This document shows, in pieces, positions 1 through 6,290 of a DNA stretch of 6,493 nt. Under the pieces are notes generated by a model. That model worked only from the letters and a program-made list of their open reading frames with translations. It did not search any database and had not been told where the DNA came from. How positions within the stretch are numbered: position 1 is the stretch's first letter; every line of letters starts with the position of its first letter. Source of the DNA: Spirochaetales bacterium (GTDB lineage Bacteria; Spirochaetota; Spirochaetia; SZUA-6; DRHE01); contig JAFGFV010000224.1 in NCBI GenBank assembly GCA_016930895.1, positions 1-6,493 on the forward strand, written 5' to 3'. The position numbers were made by a program, and so were the translations under genes.

Positions 1-1
1 C

Positions 2-1099
2 ACCTTCCAGGGCATGATCCTGGCCCTGATCTGCTACCCGATCATCCTGGCGGTCTCGCCGCTGGCCCGCTACCTGTTCATCGTGGCAGGGCAGACTGAT
101 CTGCAAGTGGCCCTGGGGTACCGGTACTTCCAAGTGCTGATCTTCGGTTCCGTGTTCTTGGTCCTGCGCTACGCCATCTCGGGGTTCTTCCTCGGCATCG
201 GCCGCACCCGGGTGGTTATGATCGCCAACCTGGTGGGCATGCTGGTCAACATCCCGGCCAACTACGTCCTGATCTACGGCAAGCTCGGCTTCCCGGCCCT
301 GGGCATCACGGGGGCGGCCCTGGGCACGATCCTGGGCGGCATGACCATGTGTGCGATCCTGTTCGCCTTCTACCTGCGGCCGGCCAACCGCCGGGACTTC
401 GCCACCCACCGGGGCTTTCGCCTGAACGGCGACATGATGAAGACCCTGGTGCGCTTCGGAGTGCCGGCGGGGTTCGAGATGTTTCTGAACGTGACCGCCT
501 TCAACCTGTTTGTCCAGTTCATGCACTCCTACGGCCCCGGGGTCGCGGCCGCCGTCACTATCGCCTTCAACTGGGACATCGTGGCCTTTATTCCCATGCT
601 GGGCATGGGATTCGCGGTCACCGCTCTGGTCGGGCAGTTCGTCGGGGCCCGAGACTACGCCACCGCCCGCAAGGCGGCGTACCTGTCTCTGAGGGTGGCG
701 TGGGTGTACTCGGGGACCATGGTCATCATCTTCGTGACCGCCACGCGGGCCCTGGTTGGAACCTTTGCCTCCGGTTTCGGGGCCGAGGGCCCCGAGATCG
801 CGCGGCTGGCCACGACCCTGCTGCGCCTGGCGGCGCTGTACATCATGGCCGACTCGGCCCAGCTCGTGTTTGCCGGGGCCCTGCGCGGGGCCGGGGACAC
901 CCGCTGGGTCATGTACATCTCCGTGGGCCTGCACTGGGTCTTCTCGATCCTGGCGATCGTGCTGATCCGGGTGGTCCGAGTCGCGCCGCAGGCCGCCTGG
1001 GTCTCGTTCATCGTGTTCGTGATCCTGCTTGGAGTGGGGATGTTCCTGCGCTTCCGGAGCGGGCGCTGGCGGGAAATAGACATGATAAGGTCGGTGTGA
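2..1099 (+). CDS. MATE-family multidrug/cation antiporter, C-terminal part (5' end outside window)
   Basis: The frame is open to the left edge, so the start is missing and 365 residues are visible; MATE proteins are usually about 440-470 residues, so perhaps 80-100 are lost. About ten hydrophobic membrane segments can be read. The N-terminal bundle holds a GIGRTR loop followed by VVMIANL and the family-typical string LGITGAALGTI. The C-terminal bundle holds the equivalent GAGDTR loop (near residues 296-301 of the visible part) followed by WVMYI. These two related loops reflect the internal pseudo-twofold repeat of MATE carriers. Such proteins sit in the inner membrane and export cationic drugs or metabolites in exchange for Na+ or H+; the substrate here cannot be inferred. 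The gene converges on the radical SAM gene 58 bp away, so the two are not co-transcribed. Confidence 0.94.
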   Translation, partial: TFQGMILALICYPIILAVSPLARYLFIVAGQTDLQVALGYRYFQVLIFGSVFLVLRYAISGFFLGIGRTRVVMIANLVGMLVNIPANYVLIYGKLGFPALGITGAALGTILGGMTMCAILFAFYLRPANRRDFATHRGFRLNGDMMKTLVRFGVPAGFEMFLNVTAFNLFVQFMHSYGPGVAAAVTIAFNWDIVAFIPMLGMGFAVTALVGQFVGARDYATARKAAYLSLRVAWVYSGTMVIIFVTATRALVGTFASGFGAEGPEIARLATTLLRLAALYIMADSAQLVFAGALRGAGDTRWVMYISVGLHWVFSILAIVLIRVVRVAPQAAWVSFIVFVILLGVGMFLRFRSGRWREIDMIRSV

Positions 1100-1102
1100 G
1101 CT

Positions 1103-1123
1103 GGCCGCCCGCGGCAGGCGGCC
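1103..1123. terminator. GC-rich inverted repeat between convergent genes, possible bidirectional terminator
   Basis: GGCCGCC (1103-1109) and GGCGGCC (1117-1123) form a perfect 7-bp stem with a 7-nt loop, three bases after the MATE stop codon and in the convergent gap. No T-tract follows on either strand, so a classic intrinsic terminator is doubtful. Position supports a role in ending one or both transcripts; in sequence this GC-rich it could also be chance. Confidence 0.35.
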
Positions 1124-1157
1124 CGGGCGTCCCAAGCGGCCGCGAGCCTGCCCGGTG

Positions 1158-2591
1158 CTACGTGGTCTCCGTCCGGGACAGCGCCGGCGCCGCCTTGGCG
1201 GCCAGCAGCTCCGTGAGCCGCGCCGCCGGGATGCGGGCCGGGTTTAGGGCGGTTTCGAACATGTGCTTCATGGTCTTGCGGTAGCCCAGGTTGAACCCCA
1301 GCAGAAGGGGAAAGTACGGGCGCCGCGCGTCGGTCAGGGCCGACGCGGAACGGACCAGGATGCTCCTGAGACCGTAGGTCTTCTTGTAGGCCCAGTGCAG
1401 CCCCGCCTGGAGGGCCTCGGGGCTCATCCGCAGGGGCTGGAAGACCGTATGGGTGCAGTCGTAGTTGCGCCAGTTGCGGTCGATGAAACGCCCCTCGGCC
1501 TCGATCTTGTCGTAGAAATCGGTGCCGGGCAGGGGGGTCAGGATCGTGTACTGGACTCCGTCCAGCCTGATCCTGTTGACGAAGTCGACGGTCTGCTCGA
1601 ACACCTCCGGGCCGTCGTGGTCGAAGCCGAAGATGAAGGCCCCCTCCACGAAAATGCCCTTGCGGTGGAACTTCTGCACCGCCTCCTGGTAGTAGTCGAT
1701 CCGATTCTGGCTCTTGCCGATCTCGGAAAGCGATCCTTCCGACACGGTCTCCAGCCCGATGAACACCCCCTTGCAGCCGCTGGCCGCGGCCAGCTCGAGC
1801 ATCTCGTCGTCGTAAGCCGAGTTGACCGAGACCTGGCTGATCCAGAGGATGCGGTGGGGAATGAGGGCCCGGAAGAGCTCCTTGGCGTAGCCCTTGTTGG
1901 CCATGATGTTGTCGTCCACGAAGACGTGGAAACGGTCCCGAAGGGTGGGCCGCTCCAGGTTCTCCAGGGGGCGGGCGATCTCCCGGACCACCTCCTCCAC
2001 CGGGCGGAAGCGGATCCTGCGCCCCAGCAGCTTTGTGACCGAGCAGAAGGAGCAGTTGTGCGGGCAGCCCCGAGTGATGCCGTAGAGGTTGGTGATCACG
2101 TAGTGCCCGGCGCGGCGGGCCATCTCCAGGTCCGGGAAGGGCAGGCCGGCCAGCTCAGGATGCGCTTCCGCCTTGTAGCGGGGCCGCAGGGCCTGCCGGC
2201 CGCCGCCCCGGAAATCCGCGAGCAGGGCATCCCAGGCCCCTTCCGCCTCGCCGACGACCACGGAGTCGGCGTGGCCGAGGGCCTCTTCGGGCATGGCGCT
2301 GACGTGCGAGCCGCCCAGGACCACCGGTACAGCGAGCTCCCTGAACCGGTCGGCGATTTCGTAGGCCCTGTCGGCGGAGGCGGTCATGACCGAGATGCCG
2401 ACCAGGTCCGGGCGGTCGGCAAAGGGGATCTCCTCCACGTTCTCGTCCACGAGGCGCACGTCCACGTCCTTGGGCGTCACGGCGGCGACGTTCAACAGCC
2501 CCAAAGGCGGCACCCGGAAGAACCCGACCCCGAACCTCTTGCGGCGGGCGCTGCGGTTGTTGCGGCGAGGTGCGACGAAAAGGATGGTCAT
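1158..2591 (-). CDS. B12-binding-domain radical SAM protein
   Basis: This 477-aa cytoplasmic protein has two recognisable parts. Residues 1-125 resemble the N-terminal cobalamin-binding (Rossmann-like) domain of this superfamily: LVDENVEEI, DLVGISVMTASADRAYEIA, VVLGGSHVSAMPEEA, then VVVGEAEG. The DxHxxG cobalamin-ligand motif is absent, as in many radical SAM members. The radical SAM core follows, with the [4Fe-4S] cysteines C176, C180 and C183 in GCPHNCSFC (CxxxCxxC). FVDDN (224-228), FIGLE (277-281), GFDHDG (322-327) and LTPLPGTDFY (351-360) are typical of the class that includes HpnP/HpnR and BchE. The C-terminal region (NYDCTHTVFQ, then MSPEAL) resembles the accessory domain of that class. 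The exact reaction (methylation or other radical chemistry) cannot be assigned. The ATG at 2591 is preferred because GGAG lies 6 nt upstream; a TTG 39 bases further upstream is the alternative. The gene is transcribed away from the 49-aa/GH13 unit. Confidence 0.92.
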   Translation of the reverse strand: MTILFVAPRRNNRSARRKRFGVGFFRVPPLGLLNVAAVTPKDVDVRLVDENVEEIPFADRPDLVGISVMTASADRAYEIADRFRELAVPVVLGGSHVSAMPEEALGHADSVVVGEAEGAWDALLADFRGGGRQALRPRYKAEAHPELAGLPFPDLEMARRAGHYVITNLYGITRGCPHNCSFCSVTKLLGRRIRFRPVEEVVREIARPLENLERPTLRDRFHVFVDDNIMANKGYAKELFRALIPHRILWISQVSVNSAYDDEMLELAAASGCKGVFIGLETVSEGSLSEIGKSQNRIDYYQEAVQKFHRKGIFVEGAFIFGFDHDGPEVFEQTVDFVNRIRLDGVQYTILTPLPGTDFYDKIEAEGRFIDRNWRNYDCTHTVFQPLRMSPEALQAGLHWAYKKTYGLRSILVRSASALTDARRPYFPLLLGFNLGYRKTMKHMFETALNPARIPAARLTELLAAKAAPALSRTETT

Positions 2592-2636
2592 GCGCTGCTC
2601 CAGACGAGGACTCGTTCTCGGGGGTATCAACGCTTC

Positions 2637-2642
2637 AGTATA
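2637..2642 (-). promoter_or_regulatory. Candidate -10 element for the radical SAM gene
   Basis: Read leftward this is TATACT, a good sigma70 -10. Transcription would start near 2630, giving an untranslated leader of about 39 nt before the ATG at 2591. No acceptable -35 hexamer is found 16-18 bp upstream. This suggests dependence on an activator, and the direct repeats at 2673-2692 are suitably placed for one. Confidence 0.5.
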
Positions 2643-2672
2643 GGGCAGATGGCCCGGGCGCAGGGTCGCTTG

Positions 2673-2692
2673 AGTGTAAAAGAAGTGTAAAA
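2673..2692. promoter_or_regulatory. 11-bp-spaced direct repeats, candidate regulator binding site
   Basis: AGTGTAAAA occurs at 2673-2681 and again at 2684-2692, an exact 9-bp match repeated with an 11-bp period, about one helical turn. On the leftward strand it reads TTTTACACT twice. Relative to the predicted radical SAM transcription start it covers about -43 to -62, the usual place for an activator. Tandem half-sites 11 bp apart are the known geometry for OmpR/PhoB-type response regulators. The regulator is not encoded in this window, so the assignment is inference. Confidence 0.45.
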
Positions 2693-2722
2693 CCCGAAGG
2701 GTTCCATTTTCGTCCCGGCGTC

Positions 2723-2752
2723 TTTACACGCAGGGGCGTTCTCACTTAATAT
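2723..2752 (+). promoter_or_regulatory. Sigma70-type promoter for the 49-aa protein and GH13 genes
   Basis: TTTACA (2723-2728) and TAATAT (2747-2752) are separated by 18 bp, close to the TTGACA/TATAAT consensus, in an AT-rich patch unlike the rest of the window. The predicted start near 2759 gives a leader of about 30 nt before the ATG at 2789. The -35 lies inside TTTACAC, the same core as the direct repeats at 2673-2692 but in the opposite orientation, so one regulator might act on both divergent promoters. Confidence 0.6.
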
Positions 2753-2788
2753 GTATATAGTATTTGTGTCACATCGGGAGGGGAGTGC

Positions 2789-2938
2789 ATGCTGTTCGAG
2801 TACAAGAAAAAGGACTCCAAGGAAGAGCTGATCCTGACCGACGGCCGGACCAAGGCCGAGGCGGACGCCAAGCTCAAGGAAATGGTCAAGAGCCGCGGGG
2901 AGCTGCTCAAGGATTGGTCCCTGGCCTGGTCCAACTAG
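2789..2938 (+). CDS. Small charged protein of unknown function (49 aa)
   Basis: This short gene encodes 49 residues beginning MLFEYKKKDSKEEL and ending DWSLAWSN. The ribosome binding site is very strong: GGGAGG at 2776-2781 lies 7 nt before the ATG, and a convincing promoter sits just upstream. The protein has 9 Lys, 2 Arg, 4 Asp and 6 Glu, no cysteine, no signal peptide and no membrane segment. It reads as two short beta-like strands (LFEYKKK and EELILTDG) followed by a long amphipathic helix (about residues 21-43) with two tryptophans near the end (W43, W47). It ends 50 bp before the GH13 ATG, so the two are probably co-transcribed. I do not recognise a family. A small partner or regulator of the GH13 enzyme is possible but speculative. 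Confidence 0.78.
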   Translation: MLFEYKKKDSKEELILTDGRTKAEADAKLKEMVKSRGELLKDWSLAWSN

Positions 2939-2988
2939 CTCCCTCCTCAGCGACTGCCCGGCACCGACCGGCATAGTAGGTGCGGAGC

Positions 2989-4374
2989 ATGGGGCACTGG
3001 GCCTGGGACAGCATCTTCTATCACGTCTATCCTCTGGGTTTCTGCGGGGCCCCGGAGCGCAACGACCTCCACTCGCCCCCGGTGCCTCGGTTGGAGAAGC
3101 TCTCCGGCTGGCTCGATCACGTGCAGGGGCTCGGGTTCAACGCCTTGTACCTGGGTCCCCTGTTCGAGAGCTCGGCCCACGGTTACGACACGGCGGATTA
3201 CTTCCGGGTTGACCGCCGCCTGGGGGACAATGGCATCCTGGCCGCTCTGACCGCCGAGCTCCACCGCCGCAGCATGCGCGTGGTCCTGGACGGAGTATTC
3301 CACCACGTGGGCAGGGAGTTTTGGGCATTCCGGGACTTGCGGGACAAGGGGCAGGGTTCCGCTTACCGGGAGTGGTTTGCCGGAGTCTCTTTTGGGGGGC
3401 AAAGCCCCTACGGGGACCCCTTCACCTACCAGGGCTGGGAGGGCAACCAGGACCTGGTCAAGCTCGAGCTGCGAAACCCCCGGGTCAGGGAACACCTCTT
3501 CGAAGCGGTCGAGAGCTGGATCCGGGAGTTCAGGATCGACGGCTTGCGCCTGGACGTGGCGTACCTCCTGGACCTGGAGTTCCTCCGCGAGCTGGGGCGC
3601 CTGTGCCGCTCGCTGCGTCCGGACTTCTGGCTGATGGGGGAGGTGATCCACGGGGACTACCGGCGCTGGGCCGCCCCGGGTCTGCTGGACGCCGCCACGA
3701 ACTACGAGTGCTACAAGGGCCTGTATTCCAGCCACAATGATCGCAACTACTTCGAGATCGCCTACGCCCTGAACCGCCAGTTCGGCGAGGGCGGCATGTA
3801 CCGGGGTCTTCCGCTGTACGCCTTCGCGGACAATCACGACGTGGACCGGGTGGCAAGCCGACTGCGGGAGCCCGCTCACCTGTTTCCCCTGTACTGCCTG
3901 CTGTTCACCATGCCCGGGGTCCCCAGCGTCTACTACGGAAGCGAGTGGGGGATCCGGGGGCGCAGGTCGGACCACGACGATCGGCCGCTGCGCCCGGCGC
4001 TCGACCTGGAGGAGATGCAGGCCAGTCCTCCGGAGCCGGAGCTGCCGGCGCTGATCTCGCGCCTGGCCCGCCTGCGCGCCGCTACGCCGGCCCTGCGCCG
4101 CGGGGGCTACCGTCAGCTGCACGTGAGCCACGAACAGCTGGCCTATTTGCGCGGGGGCTGCGGTGGGGAGGGGTCGGGCGGTGGCCCGGACGGGGAAGCG
4201 GACGGCGCGGCGCTCGTGGCCGTGAACGCGGCGGCGCAGGCCGCGCGGCTGGAGCTGCCGGTGGCGGGGGAGTGGCGGGACCTGCTCGACCCGTCCGAGT
4301 GCCTGGAGGCGGAAGGCGGGAGGCTCGAGCTTGAGGTGGCCCCTCGCTGGGTGCGGCTACTGGCCCGACCGTAG
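2989..4374 (+). CDS. GH13 alpha-amylase-family glycosidase
   Basis: This 461-aa enzyme should hydrolyse or transfer alpha-glucosidic bonds in malto-oligosaccharides or glycogen-type glucans. The (beta/alpha)8 barrel begins at once with DSIFYHVYPLGFCGAP. HGYDTADYF (64-72) is the usual subsite -1 stretch. The four conserved regions are intact: DGVFHH (101-106), GLRLDVAY (185-192) with nucleophile D189, GEV with acid/base E218, and DNHD (281-284) with transition-state stabiliser D284. The barrel ends near GVPSVYYGSEWG. A short C-terminal beta-type domain follows a Gly-rich linker at about 389-406. No signal peptide is seen, so it is cytoplasmic. The exact specificity (maltodextrin hydrolase, cyclomaltodextrinase-like or transferase) is not readable. 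The ATG at 2989 is chosen for the TAGG 8 nt upstream; an in-frame GTG at 2980 is possible and adds three residues. The stop codon lies inside a hairpin repeat. Confidence 0.95.
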   Translation: MGHWAWDSIFYHVYPLGFCGAPERNDLHSPPVPRLEKLSGWLDHVQGLGFNALYLGPLFESSAHGYDTADYFRVDRRLGDNGILAALTAELHRRSMRVVLDGVFHHVGREFWAFRDLRDKGQGSAYREWFAGVSFGGQSPYGDPFTYQGWEGNQDLVKLELRNPRVREHLFEAVESWIREFRIDGLRLDVAYLLDLEFLRELGRLCRSLRPDFWLMGEVIHGDYRRWAAPGLLDAATNYECYKGLYSSHNDRNYFEIAYALNRQFGEGGMYRGLPLYAFADNHDVDRVASRLREPAHLFPLYCLLFTMPGVPSVYYGSEWGIRGRRSDHDDRPLRPALDLEEMQASPPEPELPALISRLARLRAATPALRRGGYRQLHVSHEQLAYLRGGCGGEGSGGGPDGEADGAALVAVNAAAQAARLELPVAGEWRDLLDPSECLEAEGGRLELEVAPRWVRLLARP

Positions 4375-4440
4375 GACGGTCGGGAAGTCGCCGGACCGTA
4401 GGACGGTCGGGAAGTCGCCCGACCGTAGGACCGCCGGCAA
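4364..4440. repeat. 27-bp tandem hairpin repeat overlapping the GH13 stop codon
   Basis: A unit starting GACCGTAGGACGGTCGGGAA begins at 4367 and again at 4394, with 26 of 27 bases identical. A third, partial and diverged copy begins at 4421. Copy 1 forms a perfect 9-bp stem, CCCGACCGT (4364-4372) with ACGGTCGGG (4376-4384), around an AGG loop. Copy 2 keeps the inner 6-bp stem (4394-4399 with 4403-4408) but has one mismatch outside it. Copy 3 has substitutions in its right arm that break the stem. The GH13 stop TAG is at 4372-4374, at the stem/loop junction of copy 1. No T-tract follows, so this is not a standard intrinsic terminator. Slowing of transcription, protection of mRNA 3' ends or attenuation of the downstream SDR gene are possible roles. 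Confidence 0.85.
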
Positions 4441-4473
4441 GGGGTAGATTCGCGAGGAAAGGGGCGCGCGAGC

Positions 4474-5478
4474 ATGGGCAGGAGTAGCGATCCGAGGGAG
4501 GCGGCGGGAAGCGCCGCCTCGGACGCGGCGGGCACGGCCGGGGGCGGGGAACCCACCGCAGCGGTGGTGATCACGGGCAGCACCCGGGGTCTGGGGTTCG
4601 CCTTGGCGCGGGAGTTCCTCCGCCTGGGCTGCCGGGTCCTGGTGAGCGGTCGCAGCGTCGAGGCGGTGCGGGAGGTCGTCGGCCGTCTGCAGGCCTACGG
4701 GGCGCGGGTCGAGGGGCAGAGCTGCGACGTGACTGACCCGGCACAGGTCGGAGCCCTGTGGGACGGGGCTTTGCGCCGTTGGGGCCGGGTCGACGTGTGG
4801 ATCAACAACGCCGGGGTCGCGCAGGAGTACCTGCGAGCCTGGGAGCTGCCCACGGAAGAAGTGATCCGGATCGTGGAAACCAACATCCTGGGGGTCATGC
4901 ACGGCTCCCGCGTGGCCATGCGGGGGATGCGGGGCCAGGGGTACGGGGCCATCTACAACGTGGAGGGGTGGGGTTCCGACGGCAAACGGCGGCCCGGCTT
5001 GGCGGTTTACGGGACCACCAAGCGGGCGGTGCGGTACTTTTCCCGGTGCCTGGCCGAGGAGGCGGCAGGTGAGGCTGCGCCGGGCGAAGGGGCACCCGCC
5101 GAGGAGGCCTCGGAGCGGCCGGAAGAGCAGGCGGCGGGACCCCGGTACGAACGGGTTCTCGTGGGCACCCTGAGCCCGGGGATGATGGTCACCGACTTCC
5201 TCCTGGAGCCCATGGCGAGGATGGCCGATGCCGAGAGGCTGCGGCGGGTGGTGGACATCCTCGGTGACCGTCCGGAGAGCGTGGCCGCGTTTCTCGCACC
5301 GAGGATCCTGGCCAACCGCCGTAACGGGGTTCGCATCGCCTGGCTGACCGGCCCCAAGGTCATGGTCCGCTTCGCGCGGGCGCTGCTGCGCAGGGGGTCG
5401 CGGGGGAGGGACCTGTTCGCAGCCGTGGATGCCGGCGAGGGCGGCAGACCGGCGGCCGGACCCAGGGAGCGCGATTGA
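4474..5478 (+). CDS. SDR-family NADP(H) oxidoreductase, chlorophyll b reductase (NYC1/NOL)-like
   Basis: This 334-aa protein is a classical-type short-chain dehydrogenase. The Rossmann motif TGSTRGLG is at 34-41, CDVTD at 84-88, NNAG at 111-114, the active-site pair Y179 and K183 is in YGTTK, and PG..VTD is at 235-241. R38 before the glycine and R60 after the second strand favour NADP(H) over NAD(H). The active-site stretch NVEGWGSDG...P....YGTTK differs from the common SDR form N(I/V)SS...YxxSK. It aligns without gaps with the NMDGAGS...P....YGSTK form I recall for NYC1/NOL chlorophyll b reductases, with S168 eleven residues before Y179. This supports family resemblance, not chlorophyll activity. 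Two low-complexity A/E/G/P-rich stretches stand out: the N-terminal 28 residues and an insert at about 195-223. The ATG has an AAAGGGG ribosome site 9 nt upstream. It lies 99 bp after the GH13 gene and may be read from the same promoter. Confidence 0.93.
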   Translation: MGRSSDPREAAGSAASDAAGTAGGGEPTAAVVITGSTRGLGFALAREFLRLGCRVLVSGRSVEAVREVVGRLQAYGARVEGQSCDVTDPAQVGALWDGALRRWGRVDVWINNAGVAQEYLRAWELPTEEVIRIVETNILGVMHGSRVAMRGMRGQGYGAIYNVEGWGSDGKRRPGLAVYGTTKRAVRYFSRCLAEEAAGEAAPGEGAPAEEASERPEEQAAGPRYERVLVGTLSPGMMVTDFLLEPMARMADAERLRRVVDILGDRPESVAAFLAPRILANRRNGVRIAWLTGPKVMVRFARALLRRGSRGRDLFAAVDAGEGGRPAAGPRERD

Positions 5479-5539
5479 CACGGACGGAGGGCGGGTGGTG
5501 GCAGCCCCGGGAGCCGGAACCGTTTCTCACCGCTCGCCT

Positions 5540-5582
5540 GCCGCTGCCTGGGCGCCCGCCGAGGGGGCAGCGGCTTGGTTTT
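5540..5582 (+). terminator. Intrinsic terminator after the SDR gene
   Basis: GCCGCTGCC (5540-5548) pairs perfectly with GGCAGCGGC (5566-5574), a 9-bp GC-rich stem. The 17-nt loop can itself fold through GGGCGCCC. The stem is followed at once by TTGGTTTT (5575-5582), an interrupted T-tract. It lies about 60 bp past the SDR stop codon, so it most likely ends that transcript. The T-tract overlaps the -35 of the next promoter. Confidence 0.65.
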
Positions 5583-5603
5583 CCCGGCCGCAGGCGCTAC
5601 AAT
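5575..5603 (+). promoter_or_regulatory. Sigma70-type promoter for the 220-aa protein gene
   Basis: TTGGTT (5575-5580) and TACAAT (5598-5603) are 17 bp apart. The predicted start near 5610 leaves a leader of about 18 nt, and AAGG (5618-5621) lies 6 nt before the ATG at 5628. The -35 is weak after TTG, but the -10 matches consensus at five of six bases. Confidence 0.55.
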
Positions 5604-5627
5604 GGAAAGCAGCAAAGAAGGTGAATC

Positions 5628-6290
5628 ATGGATAAGAAGTTCCGAGACCACTTCCGGGCTTTCCTGCTGTCCCACCAGATCGGTGAAGACCCGTACGGAA
5701 ACCTGGCCAAGATCAAGGTCATCGCCAACAGCAACCCCGCCAAGTGGGACGGCAAGCTGCCCAGCAGGGGAATCGATCCGGATCCGAGCTTCTGCAAGGT
5801 CGTGGAAGCGAGCCGCAGCCGCCCGGTAGTCCCGTGGTGGTGGTACCAGAAGGAGAAGGAGCCGGTACCGGCGGTGGTGCAGGACGTCTACGAGGGGTTG
5901 GCCTTCGATTTCGCCCTGCTGTATCCGCAGGAGAATGTTTGGATCTACATCGTGCTGGAGCCGTCGGTGGACGTGATCGAGCTCCTGCGCGGGCAAGAGC
6001 ACCTCAAGGCCTTCATCCTGATTTCCCTGATCAACAAGCGCTTTCCCCCGGCGCAGCGGGAGCACCAGCGCCTGCGGCTCGGCACCGTCCTGAAGTCCAA
6101 GGATCTGAACAAGATCTTCACCTTCGTGGCCTTCCGGGAGGAAGACGCCGCGTACGCCTCGCTCCCGCCGAACCTTCCGACCGTGTCGCGCCTCGTGCAT
6201 GCCTCGTCGAACACGGCCAACTGGAGCATCCGCCTGCCCCGGGACCGTCACGTCTACGGCAGTTTCCGGGAGATCGTCGTCGGCCGATAG
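5628..6290 (+). CDS. Hypothetical cytoplasmic protein (220 aa)
   Basis: I do not recognise this protein. It starts MDKKFRDHFRAFLLSHQIGEDP, with no signal peptide and no membrane segment, and appears soluble. Visible marks are a PWWWYQKEKEP stretch (69-79), an alternating hydrophobic strand NVWIYIVLEP (103-112), helical segments around 115-138, a second strand IFTFVAF (163-169) and a basic C-terminal part (IRLPRDRHVYGSFREIVVGR). It has a single cysteine (C56). Its base and codon use resemble its neighbours and it has its own promoter and a good ribosome binding site, so it is a real gene rather than a chance frame. It looks monocistronic: a terminator lies upstream and a new promoter downstream. 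The beta/alpha pattern would suit a small enzyme or binding domain, but no catalytic motif is evident. Confidence 0.88.
   Translation: MDKKFRDHFRAFLLSHQIGEDPYGNLAKIKVIANSNPAKWDGKLPSRGIDPDPSFCKVVEASRSRPVVPWWWYQKEKEPVPAVVQDVYEGLAFDFALLYPQENVWIYIVLEPSVDVIELLRGQEHLKAFILISLINKRFPPAQREHQRLRLGTVLKSKDLNKIFTFVAFREEDAAYASLPPNLPTVSRLVHASSNTANWSIRLPRDRHVYGSFREIVVGR

Noticed and set aside
1263..2690. 475-codon open frame opposite the radical SAM gene
   Set aside because: It lies antisense to a clear enzyme gene and its translation is compositionally odd (rich in Val, Gly, Asp, His, Arg) with no domain; this is a GC-driven shadow.
2691..2703. AACCC-GAA-GGGTT mini hairpin in the divergent region
   Set aside because: A 5-bp stem upstream of both predicted transcription starts would not be transcribed as a terminator for either gene.
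2765..2773. TGTGTCACA dyad in the leader of the 49-aa gene
   Set aside because: Only 4-bp arms around one base, and the spacing does not fit the CRP-type TGTGA-N6-TCACA site; chance is likely.
2947..4131. 394-codon open frame opposite the GH13 gene
   Set aside because: Antisense to an intact GH13 catalytic domain, with no recognisable motif.
4364..4440. CRISPR array
   Set aside because: Period is 27 bp with no unique spacers; units are directly abutting tandem copies.
4445..4450. TAGATT as a -10 for the SDR gene
   Set aside because: No -35-like hexamer at 16-18 bp upstream; read-through from the GH13 unit is simpler.
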